Of a DNA stretch of 64,000 nucleotides, positions 25,339 to 34,044 are shown piece after piece (the stretch's first letter is position 1; the number at the start of each line of letters is the position of its first letter). The translations under genes were made by a program, and so were the position numbers. This DNA is from JALZVT01 sp039029135 (GTDB lineage: Bacteria > Pseudomonadota > Gammaproteobacteria > Pseudomonadales > Azotimanducaceae): NCBI GenBank assembly GCA_039029135.1, contig JBCCGT010000009.1, positions 62,001-126,000 on the forward strand. Direction: 5' to 3'. Below the pieces are notes generated by a model. The model worked only from the letters and a program-made list of their open reading frames with translations. It had not been told where the DNA came from and ran no database searches.

Positions 25339-27527
25339 CAGTAGGCTCGTCGCGCCACGTTCAGCCGTCCGGCCTCGACCTGTTCGGTCTTCTCTATGCG
25401 CACGGCACACTGCTTGAATGCGGGCTGCCTGGAGTACGGATCGAGCAAACCCAAGGTGAGTCGATTAACACAGTCGTGATAGTGAAACGGCACAAACAGC
25501 ATGTTGCGCGGCACGCGATGGGTGAGCTGGGCAAGCACCACCGCATCGCCGCGACGCGACACCAGGCGCACGAACTCGCCCTGTGCAATTCCCAGGTCGC
25601 GAGCGGCGTCTGGATTCAGTTCCATGTACGGCGTAGGGCTGAACTTGTTCGCATTACCGAGCTTTCCGGTCCGCGTGCGCGTATGGAAATGCTCAACGAC
25701 CCGACCGCTGTTGAGCCAGAACGGATAGTCGGCGCAGGGCGTTTCGTTGTTGTCTACAAAGCGTACGGGTATCAGGCGTGCGCGACCATCTGCGGTTGGA
25801 AACTGACCATCGCAATACAGCCGCGGCGTTCCCGTATCTGCATTGGTGCCTTCCGGGTAGGGCCACTGCAAACCACGGGCGGCCTCGATCTTGTCCCAGC
25901 TCATGCCAGAAATGTCGAGCGCGCCGCCCGCCCCCTTCGACAGCTTGACCATCTCGTTGAACGCGGCCTCGGGCTCGACGGCGAAGTTCATGGTTGAAGC
26001 GTTGGCAAAGCGCTTGGCCAGCTCCGTGAAAATCCAGAAATCCGGTTTGGACTGCGCGTAGGGTTCGACGGCGTTGCGCGTCAGGTTGACCCGTCGCTCC
26101 GTATTGGTGTGACAGCCGGACTTCTCTGCCCACACCGCGGCCGGCAGATACAGATTCGCATAGGCGGTTGTCTCTACGTCTTCATACACGTCCTGGACGA
26201 TGCAAAACTCGAGCTTCTCCATAGCGCGGCGTATGCGCGCCTGGTGGGCCATCGAGGTGAGAGGGTTTGTGGCGATCAGCCACAGCCCGCGAATCTCGCC
26301 CGCCTCGATGGCGGGAAAGATATCGGTTTGCTTGAGGCCGATACCACGCGGCAGGAAGGACGCCTCGATACCCCAGTGCTGCGCGATTTCCTCACGATGA
26401 GCGTCGTTTTCCAACAGGCGATAGCCCGGCAATCCGGAACAGGACGACCACTCCCGCGTCCCCATCGCGTTGCACTGCCCCGTGATGGACAGGCTCGTCC
26501 CGCCAGGCCGGCCGATGTTACCGGTGACGAGATTTAGGTTGTTGATGTTAACGACGCCATCGGAACCGTGCGTGCTCTGATTGATACCCATCGTCCAGAT
26601 AGACATCGCCGCAGGGGCCTGCGCGTAGAGCCGGGCGACCGTGCGAATCGTGTCCTCGTCGATGCCGCAGATCTGCGCTGCTTTGCTCGGGTCCGACTCG
26701 CGCACCAGCGCCTCGAGCTCCACGCAGCCGTTGGTATGGGCATCTAGATAGTCGCGGTCGGCCAGATCTTCGGCGAAGATGACGTGCAGCATTGCATTCA
26801 CCAGGACCGTGTCGGTGCCCGGCGTTATCGGCAGATGAAAGTCCGCCCACTGGGCGAACATGGTGACCCGCGGATCCACAACGATCACCGGGAAACGGCG
26901 TTTTTCCAGCGCTTCCTTCAGGCGCCAGAAGATGATCGGATGCTGCTCGGGCAGATTCGACCCGAAAGCCAGCAGGCACTCGGTGTGCTCGAAGTCGTCG
27001 TAGCAGCCAGGCGGCCCGTCGGCACCGAACGATCGCTTGTAGCCGGATACGGCAGAGGCCATGCACAGCGTCGTATTTCCATCATAGTTGTTGGTACCAA
27101 TACAGCCGCGAACCAGCTTGCCCAGAGTGTAAAACTCCTCGGTCATGAGCTGTCCCGTAGACACCACCGCGAACGCATCTGCGCCGTGACGGTCCTGCAC
27201 AGACTGAATACCTTCGGCCGCATGATCCAACGCGTGATCCCAGTCGACCGGCCGATAGGCCGTGCGCGTGTCTTCACGTAGCAAGGGTCGCGTACCCCGC
27301 CCTGGCGAATCGAATAGCTCGTGCTCGAGCAGTCCCTTGATACAAAGCTTGCCGCGGTTGACGTCCGCCTCCCCGTGTCCACGACTGGTGATGACCTTAC
27401 CCGCCGCATCGACGCCAAGCTCAATGGAGCAGCCGACAGAGCAGTAGTTGCAGGTCGCGTACTTCCACTCGACGACCGGCTTGGCCGGAATGGCAATCGG
27501 CTTCTGATCGCGGCGACCGAACAGCAT
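25338..27527 (-). CDS. nasA: Assimilatory nitrate reductase, molybdenum catalytic subunit
   Basis: A 729-residue Mo-bis-MGD oxidoreductase. The N-terminal 4Fe-4S site uses Cys26, Cys29, Cys33 and Cys62. Cys155 in NTTLCMAS is the expected molybdenum ligand. Length and lack of a C-terminal [2Fe-2S] BFD domain fit the NarB-like group rather than the longer Klebsiella NasA. No Tat signal is present at the chosen start (27527, AGGG nearby), so it is cytoplasmic. It follows nirD by 16 nt and runs into the fused electron-transfer gene with a 1-nt overlap. It reduces nitrate to nitrite for the NirBD enzyme encoded just upstream. Formate dehydrogenase is excluded by context and by Cys instead of Sec at the Mo site. 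Confidence 0.92.
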   Translation of the reverse strand: MLFGRRDQKPIAIPAKPVVEWKYATCNYCSVGCSIELGVDAAGKVITSRGHGEADVNRGKLCIKGLLEHELFDSPGRGTRPLLREDTRTAYRPVDWDHALDHAAEGIQSVQDRHGADAFAVVSTGQLMTEEFYTLGKLVRGCIGTNNYDGNTTLCMASAVSGYKRSFGADGPPGCYDDFEHTECLLAFGSNLPEQHPIIFWRLKEALEKRRFPVIVVDPRVTMFAQWADFHLPITPGTDTVLVNAMLHVIFAEDLADRDYLDAHTNGCVELEALVRESDPSKAAQICGIDEDTIRTVARLYAQAPAAMSIWTMGINQSTHGSDGVVNINNLNLVTGNIGRPGGTSLSITGQCNAMGTREWSSCSGLPGYRLLENDAHREEIAQHWGIEASFLPRGIGLKQTDIFPAIEAGEIRGLWLIATNPLTSMAHQARIRRAMEKLEFCIVQDVYEDVETTAYANLYLPAAVWAEKSGCHTNTERRVNLTRNAVEPYAQSKPDFWIFTELAKRFANASTMNFAVEPEAAFNEMVKLSKGAGGALDISGMSWDKIEAARGLQWPYPEGTNADTGTPRLYCDGQFPTADGRARLIPVRFVDNNETPCADYPFWLNSGRVVEHFHTRTRTGKLGNANKFSPTPYMELNPDAARDLGIAQGEFVRLVSRRGDAVVLAQLTHRVPRNMLFVPFHYHDCVNRLTLGLLDPYSRQPAFKQCAVRIEKTEQVEAGRLNVARRAY

Positions 27528-27543
27528 CGCGGTACCCTGTCGC

Positions 27544-27906
27544 CTAGGCCGCGCTCGCCGCGCGAATGCCGCCCACGAACACCTGCTCACCGCGCAGTTC
27601 GACCTCGTAAACGGGCACGCGGATACGGGGGTCTTCGACACAGCGTCCGGTGTGCAGGCTGAAGTGCTGTTTGTAGACAGGAGAGGCAACCACGGGCTCA
27701 CCCTCGACGTCTCCCACCACACCGCGAGACAGCACCGCGGCCTCGCTGAACGGATCGAAGTTGCCGAGGCCGAAGAGGCCGTGCTGCGGCAAATGAAAGA
27801 TGGCGACCTGGACGCCCTGAACCAGGGCGGCAACACCGGCATTAGCGACCAGATCGTCGACGTTCCCCACTAGCTCGGGCTCCGTGCGCAGTGTCGGGGT
27901 CGTCAC
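27544..27906 (-). CDS. nirD: Nitrite reductase small subunit
   Basis: A 120-residue Rieske-fold NirD protein. The family pattern IFHLPQHGLFGLGNFDPFSEAAVLSRG is present, and as in other NirD proteins the 2Fe-2S ligands are not conserved, so it is thought to be structural for NirB. Its start overlaps the nirB stop by 4 nt (ATGA), and it is followed after 16 nt by the nitrate reductase gene. It acts in the cytoplasm in NADH-dependent reduction of nitrite to ammonium. Confidence 0.93.
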   Translation of the reverse strand: MTTPTLRTEPELVGNVDDLVANAGVAALVQGVQVAIFHLPQHGLFGLGNFDPFSEAAVLSRGVVGDVEGEPVVASPVYKQHFSLHTGRCVEDPRIRVPVYEVELRGEQVFVGGIRAASAA

Positions 27907-30524
27907 GCGCTTGCCTCACTGGTCTCGCTTGGGCTCAGTATGCGCACCGGTTCGCTTGCCCCCTTGATCGCATCGATCTCGGTGCGGGTCGCCGGGCGAC
28001 GCTGACCTCGTTCGCGGACAAAGACGACGTTGTCATCGCGCTCGCCCGAGTTGATGTACTGACGAAAGCGCTGCAACCGCGCGGGATCCTCTACGGTCGT
28101 CTTCCACTCGCACTGGTAGGTGCCAACGATGTTGGCCATCTGCTCCTCGAGCGACGCCGCAACACCCAGCGAATCGTCGATGACTACCGCGCGCAGATAG
28201 TCCAGCCCGCCCGGCAGATTTTCGAGCCAAACCGAGGTGCGCTGCAGCCGATCGGCCGTGCGCACGTAGAACATCAGCAGACGGTCGATGTATCGAATGA
28301 GCGTATCGTCATCGAGGTCGGTTGCGAACAGATCGGCGTGACGCGGCCGCATGCCGCCGTTGCCGCAGACGAACAGGTTCCAGCCGTTTTCGGTCGCGAT
28401 GACGCCTACGTCCTTGCTTTGCGCCTCGGCGCACTCCCGCGTGCAGCCCGACACCGCCATCTTGAGTTTGTGCGGCGATCTCAGCCCCTTGTAGCGATTC
28501 TCGACGTACAGCGCCATCGCGACGGAGTCCTGGACACCGTATCGACACCAGCTGCTGCCGACGCAGGACTTCACTGTGCGCAGCGCCTTGCCGTAGGCGT
28601 GCCCCGTTTCGAAACCGGCGTCGATGAGACGCTTCCAGATCAGCGGCAGCTCGTGCAGCTCGGCACCGAACAGATCGATGCGCTGGCCGCCGGTGATCTT
28701 GGTGTAGAGATCGAAGTCGCGGGCGACCTCGCCGATCGCAATCAGCTTTGCAGGCGTAATCTCGCCGCCCGGCACGCGCGGTACCACAGAGTAGGTGCCG
28801 TTTTTCTGCATGTTGGCCAGGAACCGATCGTTGGTGTCCTGCAGGCTCTCGTGCTGGGGCGCTAGCACATAGTCGTTCCACAGGGACGCGAGGATAGAGG
28901 CAACCGCCGGCTTGCAGACGTCGCAACCCAGGCCCGTGCCGTGGCGCGCGAGCAGCGCATCGAAGGTGGTGATCTGTTCCACCTGACAGATGTGGAAGAG
29001 CTCCTGGCGGGTGAACGGAAAGTGCGCGCAGATCGAACGGTCTACGGCAATGCCCAGTGTCGCCAATTCCTCGTCCAGGATCGACTTACACAACGCGGCG
29101 CAGCCACCGCAGCCGGTGCTAGCCTGGGTCTGTTCCTTGACGCCGCTCATGCTCGTGACGCCGCCGGCGACCGCATCGCACAAAGCCCCCTTGGTGACGT
29201 TGTGACAGGAGCAGATAGTCGCTGTGGACGGCAGAGCTGCCGCTGTCAGCCCTGCCGCCTCAGCGTCGTGGGCCGGCAGAAACAGCGACTCAGGCTCGTC
29301 CGGCACCGGCAGGTCGTTAAGCGCGTACTGCAGGATCCGATCGTATTCGCTGCAGTCGCCCACGAGCACGGCGCCACTGACCCGCTCGCCGTCGGGGGAC
29401 AGGTTCAGGCGCTTGTACACGCCTTTGAGCGGATCACTGAAGACATAGCTGAGGGTGCCTGCGACCTGGCCGTGGGCGTCGCCGATGGATCCGACGTCCA
29501 CGCCGAGCAGTTTCAGCTTCGTGCTCATATCGGCACCAGTGAAGCCGCCTTTCTCCCCAGGGAGCTCCCCGGCGAGCTCCCCGGCGAGCGCGGCCACCGC
29601 CGCCTCGGCCATGCGATAGCCGGGCGCAACCAGGCCAAAGATCCGGCCGTCGTACAGCGCGCACTCGCCAATCGCAAAGATGCTCGGCTCGCTGGTCTGG
29701 CAGTGCCGGTCGACGACAATGCCGCCCCGCTCGCCGACGACCAGCCCGGCGGCGCGCGCCAGCTCATCGTGGGGACGAATACCGGCAGAGAACACGATCA
29801 TCTCCGTCGCAAGCGTAGAGCCGTCAGCAAAACGCATCACCAGATGATCCGCTGCGGCTTCGATGCCTTCGGTCGACTTCTCGGTGTGCACGCTGACCCC
29901 AAGCGCTTCGATCTTGGCACGCAGGCAGTCGCTGCCTGCGCCATCGAGTTGCACCCCCATCAGACCGGGCGCAAACTCGACGATATGGGTCTCCAGGCCT
30001 AGATTCTTGAGGGCATTCGCGCATTCCAGCCCCAATAACCCGCCGCCTATCACCACGCCGCGCTTCGCACTGCGCGCGCAGGCGCGAATAGCGTCCAGAT
30101 CGGCGACGGTGCGATATTCTAGGCAACGCGAGTCTTCCCGCCCGGGTATGGGTGGCACGAATGGGTAGGAACCGGTCGCCACCACCAGCCGATCGTACTC
30201 GAGCGTCGCACCCAGGGACGTCGACAGCGTCTTCGCGATCGAATCAACGGACTCGACGCGCTCACCCAGGCGCAGCGTGACGTCCATCGCGGCGTATTGT
30301 GCGGTCGTCGCGAGCGCGAGATCCGCAGGCGTTTTGTCGGCGAACAGATCCGAAAGATGCACCCGATCATAGGCCGGAGTTTCTTCCGCGCCGATCACAG
30401 TGATACTGACGCCTGGTTCCCGCTCGCGAAGCTTAGTCACGAAGTGATGGCCGACCATGCCATTGCCGACCACGACGACAGATTCACCCTGGCGGGTCTT
30501 CGCTCGCACGCGTCCTGCGCTCAC
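27903..30524 (-). CDS. nirB: NAD(P)H nitrite reductase large subunit
   Basis: An 873-residue siroheme nitrite reductase. Order: FAD/NAD-binding pyridine-nucleotide reductase domain (1 to about 400; VVVGNGMVG, later HSHxx-free linker), BFD-like [2Fe-2S] region (about 430-540; CSCHNV and TGCGGC), then the ferredoxin-nitrite/sulfite reductase domains. The siroheme/4Fe-4S ligands are in CVGSSWC and SGCTRECAE. It reduces nitrite to ammonium with six electrons. It begins at a GTG at 30524, whose GTGA overlaps the ABC-ATPase stop, and ends overlapping nirD, so the genes are coupled from transporter to reductase. Confidence 0.95.
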   Translation of the reverse strand: MSAGRVRAKTRQGESVVVVGNGMVGHHFVTKLREREPGVSITVIGAEETPAYDRVHLSDLFADKTPADLALATTAQYAAMDVTLRLGERVESVDSIAKTLSTSLGATLEYDRLVVATGSYPFVPPIPGREDSRCLEYRTVADLDAIRACARSAKRGVVIGGGLLGLECANALKNLGLETHIVEFAPGLMGVQLDGAGSDCLRAKIEALGVSVHTEKSTEGIEAAADHLVMRFADGSTLATEMIVFSAGIRPHDELARAAGLVVGERGGIVVDRHCQTSEPSIFAIGECALYDGRIFGLVAPGYRMAEAAVAALAGELAGELPGEKGGFTGADMSTKLKLLGVDVGSIGDAHGQVAGTLSYVFSDPLKGVYKRLNLSPDGERVSGAVLVGDCSEYDRILQYALNDLPVPDEPESLFLPAHDAEAAGLTAAALPSTATICSCHNVTKGALCDAVAGGVTSMSGVKEQTQASTGCGGCAALCKSILDEELATLGIAVDRSICAHFPFTRQELFHICQVEQITTFDALLARHGTGLGCDVCKPAVASILASLWNDYVLAPQHESLQDTNDRFLANMQKNGTYSVVPRVPGGEITPAKLIAIGEVARDFDLYTKITGGQRIDLFGAELHELPLIWKRLIDAGFETGHAYGKALRTVKSCVGSSWCRYGVQDSVAMALYVENRYKGLRSPHKLKMAVSGCTRECAEAQSKDVGVIATENGWNLFVCGNGGMRPRHADLFATDLDDDTLIRYIDRLLMFYVRTADRLQRTSVWLENLPGGLDYLRAVVIDDSLGVAASLEEQMANIVGTYQCEWKTTVEDPARLQRFRQYINSGERDDNVVFVRERGQRRPATRTEIDAIKGASEPVRILSPSETSEASA

Positions 30525-31399
30525 GCTGCGCGACTCGCGTCGCTGGCCGCTGAGTCGGGGTCCGAGCTGAGATCGACGTTCGGCGCGTCCTCGATCTCAA
30601 CAATGGGCCCTTCAGCGGGCGGCTCATGGGCGGCATACAAGAAGTCGAGGACGACCTTGCGACAGTGATTGAACGTGGGGTCTTCGGCCAGTTCCAGGCG
30701 CCGCCGGGGCCGCGGCAGATTGACAGTGACGATCTGCCCGATCGTCGCCGCCGGGCCGTTCGTCATCATGACGATGCGATCCGATAGCAGCACGGCCTCG
30801 TCGACATCGTGGGTGATCATGATGACCGTGTTGCCTAGTTCGCGGTGAATCGACATCGTCGTTTCCTGTAGCTGCGCGCGGGTCAACGCGTCTAGCGCAC
30901 CGAAGGGCTCGTCCATCAGCAGTACCTGTGGCTCCATGGCCAGTGCCCGCGCAATACCGACGCGCTGTTTCATCCCGCCCGATATCTCGTCGGGACGCTT
31001 GCTCTGCGCGTGCTCCATGTTGACAAGGCGCAGGTTGTGCTCTATCCACTGGCGCATCTCGACCGCGCTCTTGCGGCCCTTGAACACCGACTTAACCGCC
31101 AGCTCGACGTTCTCATAGACCGTGAGCCAGGGCATGAGCGCGTGGTTTTGAAACACCACGCCGCGATCCGGGCCCGGTCCGGAGATCTCCTTGCCGTTGA
31201 GGATCGCGCCACCAGACGTCGCGGGCTCCAGTCCCGCGACGATGTTGAGCACCGTTGACTTACCGCAACCAGAGTGGCCGATTAGCGACACGAACTCGCC
31301 GTGAGCGATTTTCAAGTCCACGTCCCGCAGCGCCTCGAAGGATTCCTGGTCCGAATAGAACGTCTTGCCCACTTGGCTGAGATCAAGAATCGGATTCAT
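30521..31399 (-). CDS. nrtC: Nitrate/nitrite ABC transporter ATP-binding protein
   Basis: A 292-residue ABC ATPase of the NrtC/NrtD/TauB type. Walker A GHSGCGKST is near residue 40, Q-loop GVVFQNHALMPW, signature SGGMKQRVGIARAL, Walker B VLLMDEPFGALDALTR and switch His in MITHDVDEA. Unlike cyanobacterial NrtC it lacks a fused solute-binding domain. The start at 31399 is set by AGGTGG 5 nt upstream. It powers NrtA/NrtB import. The product is probably cytoplasmic, bound to the NrtB dimer. Confidence 0.92.
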   Translation of the reverse strand: MNPILDLSQVGKTFYSDQESFEALRDVDLKIAHGEFVSLIGHSGCGKSTVLNIVAGLEPATSGGAILNGKEISGPGPDRGVVFQNHALMPWLTVYENVELAVKSVFKGRKSAVEMRQWIEHNLRLVNMEHAQSKRPDEISGGMKQRVGIARALAMEPQVLLMDEPFGALDALTRAQLQETTMSIHRELGNTVIMITHDVDEAVLLSDRIVMMTNGPAATIGQIVTVNLPRPRRRLELAEDPTFNHCRKVVLDFLYAAHEPPAEGPIVEIEDAPNVDLSSDPDSAASDASRAA

Positions 31400-31462
31400 A
31401 GCTACCACCTGTTCCTATACTGCTTCGCTGTCTTAATGCGGTGATTCAGACGCCCGCGCCGT

Positions 31463-32449
31463 TCAGCGCAATACCGCCTGCTTGTCCCAACTAAAGAACC
31501 GCTGCAGCGTCAGCATTCCACGGTCCAGCACAAATCCGATCAGGCCGATCGTGAGCACGGCGACCATGATTCGACTCAACGAGTTGGACGAACCGTTTTG
31601 GAACTCGTCCCAGATGAACTTCCCCAGCCCGGGGTTCTGCGCGAGCATCTCCGCGGCGATCAGCACCATCCAGCCGGTGGCCAAGGACAGTCGCAGACCG
31701 GTGAAGATCATGGGAACGGAGGCCGGTAGAACGATCCGGCGCACGTGGGTGAGCGGTGCTAGCTTGATCACCCGCGAGACGTTCGCCAGATCTTTGTCCA
31801 AACCGGCAACACCGACGGTGGTGTTGATGACCGTCGGCCACAGGCAGCAGAGCATCACGGTGAACGCCGAGTTCAGAAAGGACTTCTCGAACAGCGGGTC
31901 TTCGCTGACATAGACCGCGGAGACGACCATCGTGACCAGCGGCAACCAGGCCAGGGGTGACACGGGTTTGAAAACTTGGATGATCGGATTAGCGGCACGG
32001 TAGGCGCCCTCCGACAGTCCGCATACGATGCCCAGCGGCACGGCTACGCAGGACGCGAGCAGGAAGCCGAACAACACCGTATAGATGCTGGTAAATATCT
32101 GGTCCAGATACGAGGGCTTACCGGTGTAGCTGCGGCGCTTCACCTGGGCCTGCGGATCGCGCTCGAGCTTTTTCTGTATTCGTTTTTCCTGTCGCTGCTC
32201 GAATGCCGCCACCTTGGCGCGCTGTTCCCGATGTTCGTCGAACAGCGCACTCGCCTGCTCGACCACCTGCACAGGGCCGGGAAACTGACCGAGCGAAGTA
32301 TCTATGTTGCTCGCGGAGATGTGCCAGAAGCCGAGGAACAAGACGATTCCCAGGGCGGGTGCCGTCATCAGCCTGACGCCGCGGAGCAGCCATATCGCGA
32401 AAGTTCCCGCGCGCGCAGTACCCGCGGCAGCCGCGGCTTCGGCGCTCAC
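31463..32449 (-). CDS. nrtB: Nitrate ABC transporter permease
   Basis: A 328-residue BPD-type permease with about six to seven membrane segments. It has an extended charged region near 75-110 (KVAAFEQRQEKRIQKKLERD) between the first and second helices, usual in NrtB proteins of this type. The EAA-like loop around ASVPMIFTGLRLSLATGWMVLIAAEML contacts the ATPase. It overlaps the nrtA stop by 4 nt (ATGA) and is separated by 63 bp from the ATPase gene. Substrate nitrate or nitrite follows from the operon. Confidence 0.92.
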   Translation of the reverse strand: MSAEAAAAAGTARAGTFAIWLLRGVRLMTAPALGIVLFLGFWHISASNIDTSLGQFPGPVQVVEQASALFDEHREQRAKVAAFEQRQEKRIQKKLERDPQAQVKRRSYTGKPSYLDQIFTSIYTVLFGFLLASCVAVPLGIVCGLSEGAYRAANPIIQVFKPVSPLAWLPLVTMVVSAVYVSEDPLFEKSFLNSAFTVMLCCLWPTVINTTVGVAGLDKDLANVSRVIKLAPLTHVRRIVLPASVPMIFTGLRLSLATGWMVLIAAEMLAQNPGLGKFIWDEFQNGSSNSLSRIMVAVLTIGLIGFVLDRGMLTLQRFFSWDKQAVLR

Positions 32450-33774
32450 AGCACGTCCGCCTTCAAGCCAATGGAAAACGAGTTCAGGTATGCATTAGGG
32501 AAGCGGCCATCGTAGCTGATGCCGTCGATAAACTCGGTCTGCTTCGGCTTGAACCCGGTCTCCGCGTCGAAGTTGGGGAAGTCGCTGGGCTTGGCGAGTC
32601 CCTCCTTGATCAGCTCGGCTGCTGCGACGGCGTACAGGTCGGGACGATAGACGTCGCTGGCAACGCCGTGATACCACTCGTCGCTCTTGGGTTCGCTGAT
32701 CTGACCCCAGCGACGCATCTGTGTGAGGTACCAGATCGCATCGCTGTAGTAGGGATAGGTGGCGTGGTAGCGAAAGAACACGTTGAAGTCGGGCACCGAG
32801 CGTTTGTCGCCCTTTTCGTACTCGAACGTACCAGTCATGGAGTTGGCGATTACCTCACGATCCGCACCGACGTATTCGCTCTGGGACAAGATCTTCACCG
32901 CCTCTTCGCGGTTGGCGTTGTTGTTCTCATCGAGCCACATGGCCGCGCGTATTAGCGCCTTGACCACCCGAATCGTGGTATTCGGATACTTCTGCGTGAA
33001 GTCTTTGGTCATGCCAAAGACCTTCTCGGGATTGTCTTTCCAGATCTCATAGTCGGTGATGACCGGGACGCCGATTCCCTTGAACACAGCCTGCTGGTTC
33101 CAGGGCTCGCCCACGCAGTAGCCATAGATGGTTCCCGCCTCGAGGGTGGCTGGCATCTGCGGGGGCGGCGTGACGGATAGCAAGACATCCGCATCCCGCT
33201 GCCCACTGATGTCGCCCTTGTGCGGCGCGTAGTAGCCCGGGTGGATACCCCCGGCCGCCAGCCAGTAGCGCAGTTCGTAGTTGTGCGTCGACACCGGGAA
33301 GACCATTCCCATGTTGAATGGCTTACCATCCGCGGCATATCTGTCGACCACCGGTTTCAGATACTCGGCCTTGATCGGATGTACGGGCTTGCCGTCGGCC
33401 CGCTTCGGTATGAGCGGCTTCATCTCTTTCCAAACCGCGTTCGAAACGGTGATGCCGTTGCCATTCAAATCCATCGAAAAGGGCGTGACGATATGGGCCT
33501 TCGTGCCGAAGCCGATGGTCGCAGCAAGCGGCTGTCCGGCCAGCATGTGCGCACCATCCAACTGGCCGTCGATCACGCCGTCGAGCAAGACCTTCCAGTT
33601 CGCCTGAGCCTCCACCGACACGAACAGGCCTTCGTCCTCGAAGTAGCCCCTCTCATAGGCGATAGCGATCGGCGCCATGTCGGTCAGCTTGATGAAGCCA
33701 AAGGTGAGCTCGTCTTTCTCAGGCTCGCCGACTTCTGCGCCTGCCGGGGTCACGAGCCCGATAAGCAGCAGCAC
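32446..33774 (-). CDS. nrtA: Nitrate ABC transporter substrate-binding protein (start region apparently frameshifted)
   Basis: The visible open frame gives 442 residues of an NrtA/CmpA-type binding protein (KLTDMAPIAIAYERGYFEDEGL, then the GEPWNQQAVFKG and WKDNPEKVFGMTKDF regions). It starts at a GTG inside the hydrophobic core of a signal peptide (LLLIGLVTPAGA), without the basic n-region. A second frame starting at an ATG at 33857, with AAAGGACTCACAGG before it, encodes a basic stretch (KVRCRSRVRGLLTRA) that would complete the signal peptide if one base were gained in the GCTGCTGCT tract near 33765-33775. So either a natural frameshift, a sequence error, or an unusual ATT start at 33792. 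The mature part looks intact and would bind nitrate in the periplasm. Confidence 0.85.
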   Translation of the reverse strand: MLLLIGLVTPAGAEVGEPEKDELTFGFIKLTDMAPIAIAYERGYFEDEGLFVSVEAQANWKVLLDGVIDGQLDGAHMLAGQPLAATIGFGTKAHIVTPFSMDLNGNGITVSNAVWKEMKPLIPKRADGKPVHPIKAEYLKPVVDRYAADGKPFNMGMVFPVSTHNYELRYWLAAGGIHPGYYAPHKGDISGQRDADVLLSVTPPPQMPATLEAGTIYGYCVGEPWNQQAVFKGIGVPVITDYEIWKDNPEKVFGMTKDFTQKYPNTTIRVVKALIRAAMWLDENNNANREEAVKILSQSEYVGADREVIANSMTGTFEYEKGDKRSVPDFNVFFRYHATYPYYSDAIWYLTQMRRWGQISEPKSDEWYHGVASDVYRPDLYAVAAAELIKEGLAKPSDFPNFDAETGFKPKQTEFIDGISYDGRFPNAYLNSFSIGLKADVL

Positions 33775-33857
33775 GCTGCGCGAGTCAGCAATCCACGCAC
33801 CCTAGAGCGGCAGCGGACCTTGATTGAATTCGTTGTTTGATCGATCCCCAATAGCAT

Positions 33858-34044
33858 CCTGTGAGTCCTTTTGGTGCACGAGCAAGCCGAGAGATCGGCT
33901 TTGCGCGTCTATCGCGACTGCATTTGCAAAGACAAAGACAAAGGCAAAAGCAACCGCATGTTCATGGTTGTGTTCAAGAAGCGTGCCAGCGGCAAGGAGC
34001 TGCGGGGTCTAACGACCTAGAGCTCAGCCGTTCCGCAACCTCAG
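33858..34044 (-). other. Gap between porin and nrtA
   Basis: No gene recognised. A purine/pyrimidine-biased run of GACAAA/GGCAAA units lies at about 33920-33950. The 3' part carries the ribosome site that points to the ATG at 33857. No terminator with a T-tract is visible, so transcription from the porin may continue. Confidence 0.35.

Noticed and set aside
33900..33955. Short run of GACAAAG/GGCAAAA units, considered as a repeat array or CRISPR remnant
   Set aside because: Too short and irregular; no spacers. No CRISPR array is seen anywhere in the window.
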